Position numbers and translations under genes: made by a program. DNA of 64,000 nucleotides. Origin: Branchiostoma floridae. Its lineage: Eukaryota; Chordata; Leptocardii; Amphioxiformes; Branchiostomatidae. The stretch spans positions 18,382,037 through 18,446,036 of the forward strand of contig NC_049991.1 of NCBI RefSeq assembly GCF_000003815.2, written 5' to 3'. The notes beneath the pieces are model-generated. The model worked only from the letters and a program-made list of their open reading frames with translations, was not told the origin of the DNA and did no database searches. Positions 38,484 through 50,561 of the stretch are shown here, piece after piece (the first letter of the stretch is position 1; each line of letters opens with the position of its first letter).

Positions 38484-38837
38484 TTACAAAGCACAAAGAT
38501 TAGGGTCAATTTTGGCCCTCTGAGCGATAGATCTTGGTACTGCAGCAAAAATACCTGCTTTTGTATCTCTCGTCCTGCACATGCTTGGGTTTTGTTCAAT
38601 TTGTTTCCATGATGTTTTAAACAAGTACAGGCAAAGCTTAACTTTCTCGTATGTATCTGATTCTTCCATACTAGATCTTGCAACGAAACACAGGCCATCA
38701 AAGTCACATGTACGTCTCCTCTTCTCCCCGTACAAGCTTGGAGAGGCATTGTAGTTGGACAAGCCATTTGCGCTTTCAAGTTCTCGTGTCCACTTCTTGT
38801 CATGTAGTGCGAGACAATTGTATGTGTAACTCCATCG
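38484..38837 (-). CDS. Weak candidate alternative terminal exon
   Basis: On the minus strand a good acceptor (pyrimidine-rich stretch ending TTTTACAG at 38838-38845) opens a 117-codon frame in phase 0, starting RWSYTYNC and ending at a stop. Any of the five first exons could splice to it in frame, giving a secreted protein. It has six cysteines in no pattern I recognise and a basic EKRRR stretch. A second frame is open over much of the same DNA, which weakens the case. It ends beside a (GT)n tract. I do not recognise the product. Confidence 0.2.
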   Translation of the reverse strand, partial: RWSYTYNCLALHDKKWTRELESANGLSNYNASPSLYGEKRRRTCDFDGLCFVARSSMEESDTYEKVKLCLYLFKTSWKQIEQNPSMCRTRDTKAGIFAAVPRSIAQRAKIDPNLCAL

Positions 38838-39604
38838 CTGTAAAACAAGAGTTTGCTTTAAAAACACTTATAACTCCTAGCGTACACTCTGTGTGATGTA
38901 ACGCGGGACTGAGAGAACAATTGACGGTGTGGGTTGAACGTCACTGAAAGAAGTTGAAAAGGACAACAGGACCGATAAGTGGGCTACAATGTATCATGTA
39001 CCCAATGTGAATGCAGTTGAAGCATGTTCTTCATTTGAAACACTTGAAATATAACCATCCACTCTAGACAATTAATAGTACATAAGTTGAAGTGCCAGTC
39101 AGTGTAAAAAGGTGACAAAATATCTTCAGCAACATCAAGTCCGCCGTAATGTGAGCTTCATTTTAAACACTTGAAATAAATATATCCACTCTGGACAGTA
39201 TGAAAGTTGAATATATGTTTGAGTCAAGGCAAAAGGGTGAGGGTGAAAAAAAGTTCTTCAGCAACATGAAGTCGGCCGTAGAGTGAGCTTGCGCGTTGGT
39301 TCAGAAAGTTGATTTAACAACCAATGTGATCATTGGTCGCTACTACAACCATACCAATGGATGTAACCTTATTGTTTTCCCCAAAGAAGCTTAGTATGGA
39401 ACTTAAAAGTATTAACCTCGCATCATCTGAATACGATGATGATGATCTGAAGAGTAAAGACTAGAACGATTGAATTTGAGCAAAAGTCTGAAAGGTATTT
39501 CAGGCCAAATGAGTAAGAGGATTATGTGTGGGAGAGAAAGTCAATTTGTAGTACAGGATACCAACGGTGGCTGTAACGTTGTTAGTGCGCAAAGGCCTTA
39601 AATT

Positions 39605-40755
39605 ATATATGATAATCTTTATTGCATATTCATGCCCGAGGGCTAAATGCACAAAGGGACCACATATGGTCTTATGGATGCAGAGGAAAAAAGAAACTAG
39701 ACTTATACAATGATTTTAAACTAGTCTAAATTGAAAAGGAACTAAGACACTATGTGTTACAATCTCTAATGGCTGCATCTAACATGTTCTTCTCTCTTTT
39801 TGAAACACATGGAGACATATTTACATATTGTGTCGATAGCATGATCGTCCTTGCATAACATCAAGTACTTAAACAAGTCTTGTTTTGACATTTTCTTACA
39901 GATATTGTCTATTTGTAAAGTATTAAATAGGAATTGGCGTTCGTATTCATATAATGTACACTCTAGTAAAAAATGTGTCTCGTCTTCAAGATACAAGTGG
40001 TCACAGAATTTACATGTTCTATCATTTAAAGGAGTACGGTTATGTCTGCCGGATTCTATATGTAATGGGTGGTCACTTATGCGAAATTTACTCATAGCTC
40101 TGCGATGTTCAAAGCTTGAGATGCTAAGATACGTTTCTCTTTCATATGTCTTTTTGAATGTTTTGTATGTTCTCAATTTGTTTCCTTGGTTTCCTTTTTG
40201 TCGAATTGCTTGCAGTTCTGAATGAAATTTTTGGGTGAAGATATCTTTCAACCTTTGCTTTAGTTGATTTAGATGAGTGGGTACGTTAGAGTGACCGTTT
40301 ATATACAGGTAGTCAAAGCCGGACTCCTCTAAGAGTTTCCTTACATCAGATAGCCAGCAGGATGTTTTACGGCGATCTAATTCCTGCTGTACCATGTAAG
40401 CTTCATATTGAAGACTATCTGTGTGCACTTCGTTTGCTAATCTAAAATAATAACTATACATTCTGCATTGAGCTTCAATCCACAAGGGGAAACGCCCCAG
40501 TTCCGCTCTACTTGCAAAATTACTTGCGTTCCTTCGAACACCTAGGATGTACTTACAGAATTTCAGATGAACGGACTCTATCGGGGATTTGTCGTTCAAT
40601 TTGCTGTTGCACCAGACTTCAGATCCATACAATAAAATCAGTAGGACACATGTGTCGAACAGTTTGCAATGTAATGATACAGAAGATCTAATTTCTCCTA
40701 ATATAGCCAATTTAGTCACATAATTGCGTTTTGATAACTCGAACTGTACATGTAA
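39605..40755 (-). mobile_element. 5'-truncated non-LTR retrotransposon with intact C-terminal reading frame
   Basis: The minus-strand frame from 40719 to 39766 (317 codons; open further upstream to about 40750) matches the region after the reverse-transcriptase domain of LINEs. It contains the LLYGSEVW motif that follows the RT core, a basic helical middle, and a C-terminal zinc-finger-like C-x2-C-x9-H-x4-C (CKFCDHLYLEDETHFLLEC). The catalytic RT and endonuclease domains are absent, so the copy is dead-on-arrival but young, with no stop or frameshift. The 3' UTR includes the TTAGCCCTCGGGCATGAA block seen at other LINE tails in the window and ends in an AATAAAG-containing A/T tail near 39610. 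I found no clear target-site duplication. Confidence 0.85.
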
Positions 40756-41189
40756 CAGCCTTTATGTTCAAATCTGCACGAATCCGCGCAGTGGAGTATT
40801 GAGTTGTTGCAATCGTTGTATCTGCAAGAGTCTGATAACAATGGTTTGGTAGGAATTTTCATATTCATTACAAAAACAATCCAGGATTTTCATAGCCTGG
40901 GCACCATCCGGAAAGTAGTTCGCTCTGGCGTTTATTATACACTACATACAGTCGTTTTTCGCTCTGACATTTATTATACACTATATAGAGTCGCTTCGTT
41001 GTTGTTCCGGTAGCAGAAGCGAACATAGGAGTAAACTACAGTACTACCCTGCTAAGCTTTTTACACTTAACGGCCACATATATGTACGGGTCCTACAGGC
41101 TGCTTCAGTGCCGAGAAAGTGATAATCGTGGTAGATGTTTATTTTGCTAATTGATGCGTGGCTGATAGTTGAGAAGTAATTGGAGAAAG

Positions 41190-41505
41190 GCTTTGTTAAT
41201 TCGATGATATGGATGACATCAATTTTCGATCGTTTCCATAAAAACGTCGTTTGTTTTCAACCATGCTGTAGATATTGCAGAGCTGTTGCAGAACTAGAAA
41301 ATGTGTGCTGTACAGTGTGAAAAACATATCAGAAAACTCATCCAATATCACACCGCATAATTGTGTGTTTAGCCATTTGTTCGATCAGGACCACTTAGAT
41401 TTCATAATCAAGGCAACTCTTTTTGGCCAACCTTTTTTTTTTTTACTTGCCCACTCGCATCGGCTTTTGGGTTCCCAGAGGATGTCATCCATATAATCAC
41501 GGATG
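41190..41505. repeat. Inverted pair of GGATGACATC blocks (MITE-like)
   Basis: GATATGGATGACATC at 41204 and its inverted form GATGTCATCCATATAATC at 41481 lie about 270 bp apart. Related ends with GGCCATGxTGATTTGATTAT occur at 49573 and 62751, and an inverted form near 37283. The family is only partly delimited. Confidence 0.4.
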
Positions 41506-41687
41506 ACATGTTTGTTTACAGATTGGTGTATGTGTGAACATGTACCAAATTCGTGTTAAGTGCATTTCCTAATAGGGCCTTCACACGGAATCGAATTAGC
41601 CGGAATCAAGCCGAACCAGCCGGAATGAAGTATTTGCAAACTTCGTGTCACATTCGGGGCCATTCGGGTGGGAATTCCAAATGGGCC

Positions 41688-42165
41688 TTAAATCCCCTTC
41701 ACACGAGAAGGAATGAGCCGGAATGCTGTCAGAATGAAAATTCTTGTCTATTCTTGTGAATTCGTAGTGCATTCTAGACATTCTTACGGCATTCGAGATA
41801 TTCTTTCGGCCACATTCTGACAGTATTCGAGGTGGCTTGCCGTTTCGGTTCTCCATCGAATGAGATAAGAATGTTTCGAATAATGTTAGAATGCCGTAGA
41901 ATGCGGTCAGACTGTAGTCAGAATAGTTAGAATACACTACGAATCCACTGCGAATGCCATTCGATATTTCTCCACTTAAATGCACCTCGACAGTTTTTAA
42001 CATGTCAAAAACTTTCGAGCCAGCCAAAAGAATGGGGACGAATATCTCGAATGCAGTAAGAATGTTTAGAATACAGTACGAATTGCCAGGAATTGCCACG
42101 AATAGAAAAAAATTCATTCGGACGGCATTCCGGCTCATTCGTGCTCTCGTGTGAAGGGGGCTTAA
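41688..42165. mobile_element. piggyBac-like MITE flanked by TTAA
   Basis: TTAA at both ends (41688-41691 and 42162-42165) and inverted termini sharing CCCCTTCACACGAG, then GAATGAGCCGGAATGC, indicate a piggyBac-type non-autonomous element. The interior is full of GAATG/CATTC repeats. Long frames across it (for example 191 codons on the minus strand) are a by-product of this composition. A partial end with GGGCCTTCACACGG lies just to the left at 41576. Confidence 0.65.
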
Positions 42166-42239
42166 GAGCACACTGTCGAAGCATGTCAGATTGATAAACA
42201 GTGAACCAGGGACCTCTGCGCTAACGTTACGACACTTTC

Positions 42240-42420
42240 ACTACAGATTGATCATGATGTATGTGTGAACATGTACCAATACTAAATTCGTGTTAAATGC
42301 ATTTCCAAAGGGCACACAGTCAGAGCATATCAGCTTAAACAGCGAACCCGGGACCTCTGCGCTTTGAGCCAAGCACCCTACGGTTACGCCACGCGACTCC
42401 ACTCATGTTTTGCCCACTTT
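42240..42420 (-). mobile_element. tRNA-derived SINE
   Basis: On the minus strand: GGAGTCGCGTGGCGTAACCG, B-box-like GTCCCGGGTTCGC, then TGTGCCCTTTGGAAATGCAT. A second, more decayed head (CCAGGGACCTCTGCGC) lies at 42170-42240, so two copies may be side by side. Confidence 0.6.
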
Positions 42421-42936
42421 GAGCGAACCACTAGATCACTATCAACCTTTCTAGGCGTCAAAAACAGGATGCGAGACCTTCCAATACGCTTAGGTTCGTC
42501 AATTATCTTCCGCGCACAAAATTCTTAAAGAGACTAACCCACTTGTATCGCGCGTGAATCGGATAAAAACTACTTCACCCTACGCTTATTGTACAGTGCA
42601 GAAAAACAATTTTCTATCCAGCTATTTATAGTGTTTGTGTGAAAGTCATTCCCTGTAGTAGCAATGATAACGGAGTCATTCCCCTGAACAGCCGATAATA
42701 ACGGAGTAGTGACGGTGTCGTGAGCCGCACTTAGCGGGAAAGTGCTGACAGTCTGATAGCAGGTTCGCGGAATGATGACGACAGGGCACGCTGTAGACGA
42801 TATCCTTTAGAACACGAATCAGAGCATATCTTAGAAGCCATTATAAAGACACATACAAAAGGAAATAGCTGATATGAATCATTCAATTGTACGGCTCTGG
42901 TGAAATAGAGTGGTCAGCACATGGATACTACGTTAC

Positions 42937-44654
42937 TTGTTGTTCGTTCCTTATATGTTACCAGCCTCCATAGCAAGCTTTCTGGGGCCTTTTTTTGGCT
43001 CATAATAGGCCATTTCTATTTGTACTCGGTCGGTGATTGCTGGCGTTTTCTGATTGCCGGCCTCCGGCTAATATGTTACTCGCTATTTCAGAAATACCTT
43101 TTTAAATTAGTACGTCCCATTCGTCCCCCACACTACGATTGTGGCCCTCGTTACACCTGTGCTCTTATTGTCCGGCTTCGCATCGCACCTGTGCTCTCAA
43201 TCAAAGTTTGTTTATCCGGGGACTGTCTCCCAGTGCCTGCTGTAGATGCGGGTGTCGATGCGAATCTGTATTACACTTTATGCTTCATTGTCCATTATAT
43301 ATTCATCAAAGATCGGCATTTTTCGGCAATCTTGCAGATTTACTTGGTCATCGTGTAAACCTAAATAATATGTCAAACAATGCCAAATCATATTTCATTC
43401 TCAGAGGTTCCGCATTTTTACCGTCTGTGTACAACTTTAAAACGATGCAACTCACGCAAACATACATTGAGGATACTAAGCGCTTCTAGCTCTACATGAC
43501 TGTAGCAGTCAAGTAGATATAGAAGTCCCAACTCTACTTTTGTTAATTCTCAACTCTACTTTTGTTAATTCTCTTTTTCATCTGTACTCAATTAGGTTAA
43601 TTGATACTACTTTATGTCTTGGGGTTGTGTGAAATGGCGCACAGTTATGTTGACCTAAGTTATCTACGAGGGGGGTTCAATAAGTTCTTGGCCTCACCAA
43701 GAAATAACAAGCACAACTCAGATTTTCAGGCACAACTTCATAGTATGAAGTCTTTTATCAATATCCTCCAAATTTCAAATCATTGGAGTCATTACTTTCC
43801 AGGCATTCGTTTTTCCTAAATTAGAAGGTAAGTGGCGAGAAAAAAGTTGTGTGAATTGTGATCAGACATGTGTGGGTCTAGTTTCCCATGCCATAAATTA
43901 ACAAAAGACGTTGTCAAAATGTTTGATAATGATTCTCTTCCTATTTCAAGCAAAAAGAATTGGGTTTCTAACTTCCAGCAGCACAAATTGACCCACACAC
44001 TCAGGTCAGGTCAATTGTCCACGTTTTTTTCCTTCTCCCTCACCTAACGTTACTGGGTGTCGCCTGCAAAGTAATGATCACACTAATTTGAATTTTGGTA
44101 CATACGTGTATAAGACTTTATACTTGACATCTATGCTTCGAAATCTGAGCTGTGCTTATTTTTTCTCGGTAAAGTCGGGGACTTATTGATAACCCCACGT
44201 ACATGTATAAAGTCTTATATAAATGTGTACCAAAATTCAAATTATTGTGATCATCATGTTGCAGGCGACACCCAGTAACGTTAGGTAAGGGATAACGAAA
44301 AAAAAGGTGGACAATTGATCTGCAACCTGAGGTGTGAGGTCAAATTGTCTGATCACACTTCACCCTTCTTTTTCTCCCCACTTACCTTCTAATTTAGAAA
44401 AAACGAATGCCTGGAAAGTAATGACTCCAATGATTTGTAATTTGGAGGATATTGATAAAAGACTTCATACTATGAAGTTGTGCCTGAAAATCTGAGTTGT
44501 GCTTGTTATTTCTTGGTGAGGCCAAGAACTTATTGAACCCCCCTCGTAAGTTCATTAATTCATTGTATTTTGTTATGTGGCGCTGTTAAAATAAGTTGTT
44601 AAACTTGAGTGCAGCGCCACATTGTCCTAAGTGTTTTTGAATAAAGAAAAAAAA
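42937..44654 (+). mobile_element. 5'-truncated LINE with poly-A tail and 12-bp target-site duplication
   Basis: The repeat ATACTACGTTAC occurs at 42925-42936 and 44655-44666 and delimits the insertion. The body starts with decayed LINE C-terminal coding sequence (42937-43489), readable in two frames joined by a frameshift. Its end carries the cysteine/histidine cluster CRCESVLHFMLHC typical of LINE C-termini. A 3' UTR follows, with a motif around GGCGC...TTAAACTTGAGTGCAGCGCCAC and a terminal AATAAAGAAAAAAAAA tail. A mariner-like MITE at 43665-44548 is nested inside the UTR, so it inserted later. Confidence 0.85.
43665..44548. mobile_element. Nested palindromic mariner-like MITE inside the LINE
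   Basis: The element is flanked by TA and ends in TACGAGGGGGGTTCAATAAG and its reverse complement, a terminus typical of mariner elements. The outer arms of about 180 bp are almost perfect inverted repeats. Two inner arms (about 44020-44195 and 44200-44310) are diverged versions of the same arm, also in opposite orientation. The whole is an A-B-B'-A' palindrome, perhaps from one element inserting into another or from arm duplication. There is no transposase frame. Confidence 0.8.
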
Positions 44655-45116
44655 ATACTACGTTACAAATATTCATTTGTCATACAGAATTTTCCTGCTT
44701 TTCGGAATTAATTTTCCCTTTAACGTATTTTATTTGTGTATTAGACCGCACCTGAAAGACTAGGCAAGACATGGTTAAACATCAGTTTGCTGAGTTATAT
44801 TCAGTTCCCCAAGGGCAAGCCAGGTTTGTTCAACTTTCGAGGGCATAAAGCCAATCGTCCATCTTTCTGTTACATGATTGCATATTGGACTCCATTCAGG
44901 GTCATTTATACCTTTCTGCATACTCCTAATTACAATTTACTGGTGAACACGCTCACATCATGATATCTATGCATCTCCGCTAGTTGCTGCTCCAGGCGAT
45001 GTTTTGACACTTTTACAGCTGGATGAATTTCTGAATGCGCCCGCGGATCCGGTCGTGCAGGTCTGTATTATCTGACCGCCGGGCATTCAAAGTCCTCTAG
45101 AATCAGTAAGGCCCGC

Positions 45117-45260
45117 TTTCCACTTTATTTATTTATTTATTTTTATTTAACCAGGAGTAATACAGCTCAGGTCAAACCTAGACCTGTTTTTTTCTCAGGC
45201 AATCCTGGGCAGAAACAACACAATAACATTGAATAACAACACTAGCTACTCCGCTCTCAC
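45117..45260 (-). mobile_element. LINE 3' tail within a MITE-like unit
   Basis: On the minus strand the sequence reads ...CCTGGTTAAATAAAAATAAA with an (AAAT)n tail, the same 3' end as the LINE at 63.9 kb. It lies between GCCCGCTTTCCAC (45111) and GTGGAAAGGCGG (about 45450). These form a short inverted pair, and the right end is also seen near 54880, suggesting insertion into a MITE. Confidence 0.5.
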
Positions 45261-46699
45261 TGCGACCTACAACGGATGTGTGTAACCTCACATTGCAAGC
45301 TTGATGTATCATACAGAATGTAAAAGTGTGGTTGAAGAGACCAAAAAACATGCAAAACGTGAAAAGATTCGTTTGTTTTTCTATACAATTCGTTGAGCGA
45401 TCTATCAAATTTTAGGTCGCAGAGAGAGCGCCACGAGAGCGTCATTCTTGTGGAAAGGCGGTATAAGTGGATATCCTATGTAAGATGTTTTGGACTGCGT
45501 GGGTGTCGAGAGCACAGTAAGGAAAAGGTCCCTTCTGCAAAATTATCTTCTTCTTATGGACAGCTGCCTTAAGATGCACTGTGCTTGCGTCAAGCTTGGG
45601 TCACAGCGGGGTTCGAAAGGTAACGAATTTCAGAGAGAAAGAACTAATTTTCTTACTTTCTGTGTATTTTGTATTACGTATTATGCAATATGTAAGTTTT
45701 AAAAAATCGGAGAAAATAACAAAACAGTGACGCAGTGAACGAACCCCGCAGTGACGCAGGCTTAACGCAAGTGTGGTGAGAGTGCACCTTTAGGCTACGG
45801 ACCTTTCACTTCTGAATGAGTCTCACTTCCCCATTCAAAAGCTATCAGTAAAACCGCCTCAACCGTGTACAACTCTGTTATTATGCCTATGCACATGTAC
45901 TTTACGACACACTGAACAGAGTATTAGCTATCTGTCGACGGGAAGATTCTGCAACCTGAAGCACAATGTGCGGAATGACCCTTCAGAAAAGCTTACGTTA
46001 GAAATTCCTGCCGAAAGCTTTTCTTCGAATGGGACCCGTTATCATTTGACAAAGCTGTTGTAAGCCAAAGGCAATACGATTAGCATGTAGACATCTGAAA
46101 TGGCATCAGCTTATTTCAAAATGTAAAATCTAAGCTTCATACGCCTAGAATGTCACAAAACATTTATAGAACCGCTGAAAGACACGCTATGAATAAACAC
46201 AATACGAGCTAACATAGTGTACCATTAACAGGGTTTGAATGGTTATTACTTAGCATCCTCTCAACCATGCCCGACGAGTGTATCATTGCCCTGTACATGT
46301 CCTTGGTGCTGAATGTGTGCTAAGCACTCTCATATGCAGTGACATGTACATGTACATGTCCTACACACAGCCCTGCAAATGTCAACTCCTTTTTTATCTA
46401 CACTCATCAGATCCAGACCGCGCCATTTGATCTTTGCACTGGCTTTTTGTTACATAAACATATCTATTTCATCTGTTAATTTATTTAGAACTACCAAATA
46501 TTTGAAAGGAATTACAAAACAGGCGACTATGACCATTTCAACCCGGTGAGGAAATTGTACGGTCTAGCCAGATCACATAGGAAATTACCGCTCGAGGTGT
46601 GGCTCTTCTCAAACATATGCATGGGAACTCCATTGAACGTACTATCCGAGGGACGCTCCCAACGAAGCTAGGTACTTATTTTCACCTGAGAAAGGAAAG

Positions 46700-46880
46700 T
46701 TATTTATATGCAAAGTACCTTCCCCAACGGCACAAGGTAGTATAACAACAGATTCGAATCTGGATCTCTGGGTTCAGGACCAAACACCCTGCCGTTACAC
46801 CACACGACCTACAGCTGACCATATCAGGTAGACCTCTACCCAAATCCCGTGCAATATAGTAAGACAGAAGCTGACTACCA
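46700..46880 (-). mobile_element. tRNA-derived SINE
   Basis: On the minus strand the head is GGTCGTGTGGTGTAACGGCA with B box AGATTCGAATCT, followed by CTTGTGCCGTTGGGGAAGG and TACTTTGC. It belongs to the same SINE family as 56.6 and 63.1 kb. Confidence 0.7.
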
Positions 46881-47343
46881 CGAATATGAGTGGACATTAT
46901 CCTACCATCCGCTTAGTCAAGTGAGATACTGGTCCTTCAGGTTAAGAAAAAGAAATTTCTAAGATATTATGGCCTCACCATTTGAATAACTACCCTACTA
47001 TCATCAAGCAAAAGTTGATAGTGAAGCTGCTTTGCCAGGACATGTCTTCATTCATTTCACTTATAACAAAGTTAATGGCGATAAACTGTTAACCTAAACC
47101 ATGGCACTAACATCATCACTAATGCATCTACATTTAGTTCTATCTTGTAAAAGACAAGATGTGTCAAGCACAATATGTACTCTGGCAAACGGTTGCGATC
47201 GCGCGAAGCTTTACCAGGGAATCTCTTTATCCATTCCGACAGCATCAATGGCGAAGGCGAAGCGTTAACAGTTAACCCTGAACATCAGGAACAGGCCTAT
47301 CCTGCCCCTTGTTTCTTTATGTAAAAGGTTAGATGTAACGCCA

Positions 47344-47550
47344 GTTCACCTTTATCCGTGGGTAACCAATATCCGTTGTTTTTAGAAACAGGATACACGT
47401 ATTAAGGCTAGGGATATGAAGTGGACGAACGATGGTCTTGAATTGTGATATTTCAAAATATTGCAGTTTAAAACCACCGCCCGTCGACTCTATATCGTTA
47501 AGTACAGTGTCTAAACAACGGATATAGGTTACCCCGCGAATAAAGGCGTT
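47344..47550. mobile_element. Short inverted-repeat MITE (TTCACCTTTATCC ends), copy 2
   Basis: Inverted ends of about 33 bp share CCTTTATCCGxGGGTAACC and ATATCCGTTGTTT. The element starts about 10 bp downstream of the exon 1a splice donor. The related copy is at 15015-15217. Confidence 0.65.
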
Positions 47551-47559
47551 ACCACTCAC

Positions 47560-47658
47560 CCCTGTCACGGTGAGGCCCCACAGTCCGACCACACCACTCA
47601 GGCAGCAGCTGAGGAGAATCGGGACGACGAGGAGCCTGGATGTCCTGTAGTGGGGCAT
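47560..47658 (-). CDS. Candidate first exon 1a of the prokineticin-like gene (signal peptide plus N-terminus)
   Basis: The 33 codons begin at an ATG in good context (CACCATGC). They encode a basic N-terminus, a hydrophobic core (LLVVPILLSCCL) and a likely cleavage after SGVVG. The mature start would be LWGLTVTG, immediately before the donor GGG|GTGAGT. The exon ends in phase 0, so it joins the cysteine exon in frame as ...LTVTG-VCESD. This echoes the vertebrate exon 1/exon 2 junction, AVITG-ACERD. The precursor would be 121 residues. The intron would be about 11.5 kb. The exon and its 5' flank are nearly identical to exon 1b at 50562-50660, so one is a local duplicate. A short inverted-repeat MITE starts about 10 bases into the intron. 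The TATA box of copy 1b is not preserved here. The frame stays open upstream of the ATG (to 47742), but the Met at 47658 gives the cleaner signal peptide. Confidence 0.72.
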
Positions 47659-48818
47659 GGTGCTGAGTGCTGGGCTATGGTCTGGTCTGCGCGCTTCACA
47701 ATGGCTCACTGACAGCGTTAAGGAGGCCGCGGGGCGTATCACGTAACGTGCACGGTAGTGTCGTCCGACTAGATGGGACCGTTACGATGACTGGCACTTA
47801 ACGGCCTTTATGGTTGCAACCAACCAACCCACTGTGTGTGTGGTGTCCGTTGAATACGTCATATGGGAGGGATTTCCATTATTACTACTTGAATAGATTT
47901 GTGACTTGATTCGATTCTTAACGAAGCTTAATGGCCGACAGGATTTGAAAATTTGCCCCTAGTAATGAGTTTTACAGTCAACGAAATATGCGGCAACATT
48001 GATGCTCCCGTAGTGCATAAACTGTATTCTAGAAGGCTTCCGCTGATCGCTTGGAAGTGTAAAGCGCTAGTGCGGAAAATCGAGATCAAACTAGGCTATG
48101 ATAGCTTTATCGTCTTCCCCCGTCTTGAATCACAATGAAAGGACATCGACAGGGAAAGTATCTTTATGAAGCATTAGCCGTTTTCTGTGTTGCAATAGGT
48201 TATATTGTAGTAAGGCAAGGAATCTTCTATTTCGTGTCACATCACAGTGTTACTTATTGCCCCAATTAGTCGATGATCTGCTCCAATCGTCCGTGTTCCT
48301 CCCCCACTTGTAAGGTCATATCTTTATGTTGAGCTATCTTTGAGTGGGCAGGGCAAAGATTTCTCTTACGCTTAGGAAGAAGAGAAGTAAGACATTCATT
48401 TGGACCTTATATCAAGACTGTATGACGTATGAGGAACATTGCATGAGACCAAACTTCATATGGTCACGTTAATACGTCAATGTCCACTAATGTGCGTGGG
48501 TAGGTGTCATCTAATGGGACTTATATGATCTCCCTTTATACTAAGTTGTTGGTATCAGTTGTGAAGGGGGCATTTAAAACCCATTAAGCGATCGGAGACC
48601 AGACCCAGAAGCGTGCCCCGCCTGGTACGTTAGGGGACCGACCTCTTCAATTATACACTAAGTGTTTTGCTTGAGGCTTGAATGGGTGCACTGTCTAGAG
48701 ACTTAGTGAACTAGGGACATGCTATCTTACTTTTAGGGTAGATATGCGAACAATACATTTTCATCATGCATTTATGTGTTCGGCTATTTTTCTTTTTTTT
48801 CTTATCATGTGCTGGCGA

Positions 48819-49000
48819 TACAGTCAAACCTGTATTAGGGGCCACCTCTACAGAGGGGCCACCTGTCCATAGTGGCCACTTTTTGTCGGTCCCTTGGGTA
48901 TTTTATCTACAAGTTGCCACCTCTATACAGAGGCCACCTGTCTGTAGTGGCCACATTTGTCCGGTCCCTTGAGTGGCCGCTATAGACAGGTTTGACTGTA
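48819..49000. mobile_element. Tc1/mariner-type MITE with CAGTCAAACCTGT termini
   Basis: A TA-bounded 182-bp element with inverted ends TACAGTCAAACCTGT and an interior of repeated GGCCACCTCTA and GTGGCCAC blocks. It lies between first exons 1a and 1b. Confidence 0.75.
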
Positions 49001-49106
49001 TATTGATTGTACAGCAGTTTTCTGATTGATCTCGCCTTAATCCTGATCGTTTTCTGTTAGGTAAATTAACAGAATCTCTTGTAGAAACCAGACAGCACGT
49101 AATAAG

Positions 49107-49480
49107 CCAAAAACCAGGATTCTTAAAGTACTTTTTGTCTGAACTTGAGACTTTCATGTTTTTATGATCCTTGAAGTTAAAATGGACATCAGGGTGACAC
49201 GGTAGCTCATTTAATTGCTGCATAAGGGGGCAAAAAACATGATTCTTGAAGTGCGTTCCGTCTGAACTTCTAAAGGGTTTTATGCTTTTTTGGTACTTGA
49301 AGCTAGAACTTACATCAGGATGGCACGGTAGCCCATTTCATTGGTATTTAAGAGGGCAAAAAACACGATTCTTGATGTACTTTTCATCTGACCTTGAGGT
49401 TATTATATTTCTATGGTACTTGAAGTTAGAACTGACGTCAGGGTGACACGGTAGCCCATTGTAATGGTGTATAAGGGAGC
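49107..49480. repeat. Three tandem units of ~126 bp
   Basis: Blocks GATTCTTGAAGT, GTACTTGAAGTTAGAACT and CAGGGTGACACGGTAGCCCA occur three times, within the intron between first exons 1a and 1b. Confidence 0.8.
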
Positions 49481-49861
49481 ACACCCCAATTTGTTTTGGG
49501 TTTCTATTGGAAGCCGCACACCTTTATGTCTAACGACCCCCTGTTCCAGGGAATTATCCCGAAGCAAAATAAGGCCATGCTGATTTGATTATATGGATGA
49601 CATCAGGGCATGCATCAGATTCTAACAAAAATCCCTACCAAGCTACTACACTATGGCTTCGCCATCTGATAAACTACCAAACAATCACCAAACCAAAGTA
49701 GATGTCTATCAAAAGAGCGTAGATTCTTTGTCAATGCATGCCTTTGCATTTTGTAAATAACAAGTCGATGAAGAAGCACAGGCAAACGATGAAACTCTGA
49801 ACCATGGCATATTAACAGTAGCATGCCATCGTTTTCATTTGATTTTGTTAAACACAACATA

Positions 49862-50537
49862 TAACAAGGACAAGAAGTACTCTGGCAAAATGTTGTGGAG
49901 CATTCACCAGTTTGGTTTTGTCTGGTTTGCTTTGGTTTGGTTTAATTCGGATCTCTATTAGTGACTGGTATGTCAGTATGCCTCCTGGAGTCGGGTAAGT
50001 GATGTAAATCACCGTATGGATGATATAAGACGGAGGTTCGCCAGTTCATCTCTATAGCCACATTCCGACAGCATCGATGGCTAAGGCGAAACGTAGAAAA
50101 ACTTTCAACCCTGAAATGAACAGTTGCCGTCTTACTCCGTCCTTTTAATGTTTTTCCTGCAAATGGTTTTCATGTCAATTTCTAAAGATGTAACAAGATG
50201 TACCAAGCACAAGAAGTGCTCTGGCTAAAGATTGTGGAGCTTGCGCCATGGCGTCTCTTCATCCATTCCGACAGCAACGAAGAAGAAGGCGAATCGTAAA
50301 CTTTTTACCCTGATTGAAATGAACACCAGTTGCCGTCTTACTCCGTCCTTTTAACGTTTTTTCTGCAAATGGTTTTCATGTTAATTTCTAAAGATGTAAC
50401 AAGATGTACCAAGCACAAGAAGTGCTATGGCAAAATATTGTGGAGCCGACAGCATCGAAGGCGAATGCTAATCGTAAACTTTTAACCCTGAAATGAACAC
50501 CAGTTGCCGTCCTGTTAACGTTTTTTCTGCAAATGGG
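49862..50537. repeat. Three repeat units on the intron side of exon 1b
   Basis: Units share AGCACAAGAAGTGCTCTGGC, CCGACAGCATCGAAGGCGAA and CCAGTTGCCGTCTTACTCCG. A diverged single copy lies at 47150-47300 on the intron side of exon 1a. This marks the extent of the duplication that produced exons 1a and 1b. Confidence 0.75.
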
Positions 50538-50561
50538 TACTGGTCCACATCCACCACTCAC

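Noticed and set aside
38360-38848. 162-codon minus-strand frame
   Set aside because: Runs into a (GT)n tract read as HTHT repeats, and overlaps another open frame with a better splice context.
41596-42171. 191-codon minus-strand frame
   Set aside because: Lies across a TTAA-flanked MITE built of GAATG/CATTC repeats; frames stay open by composition.
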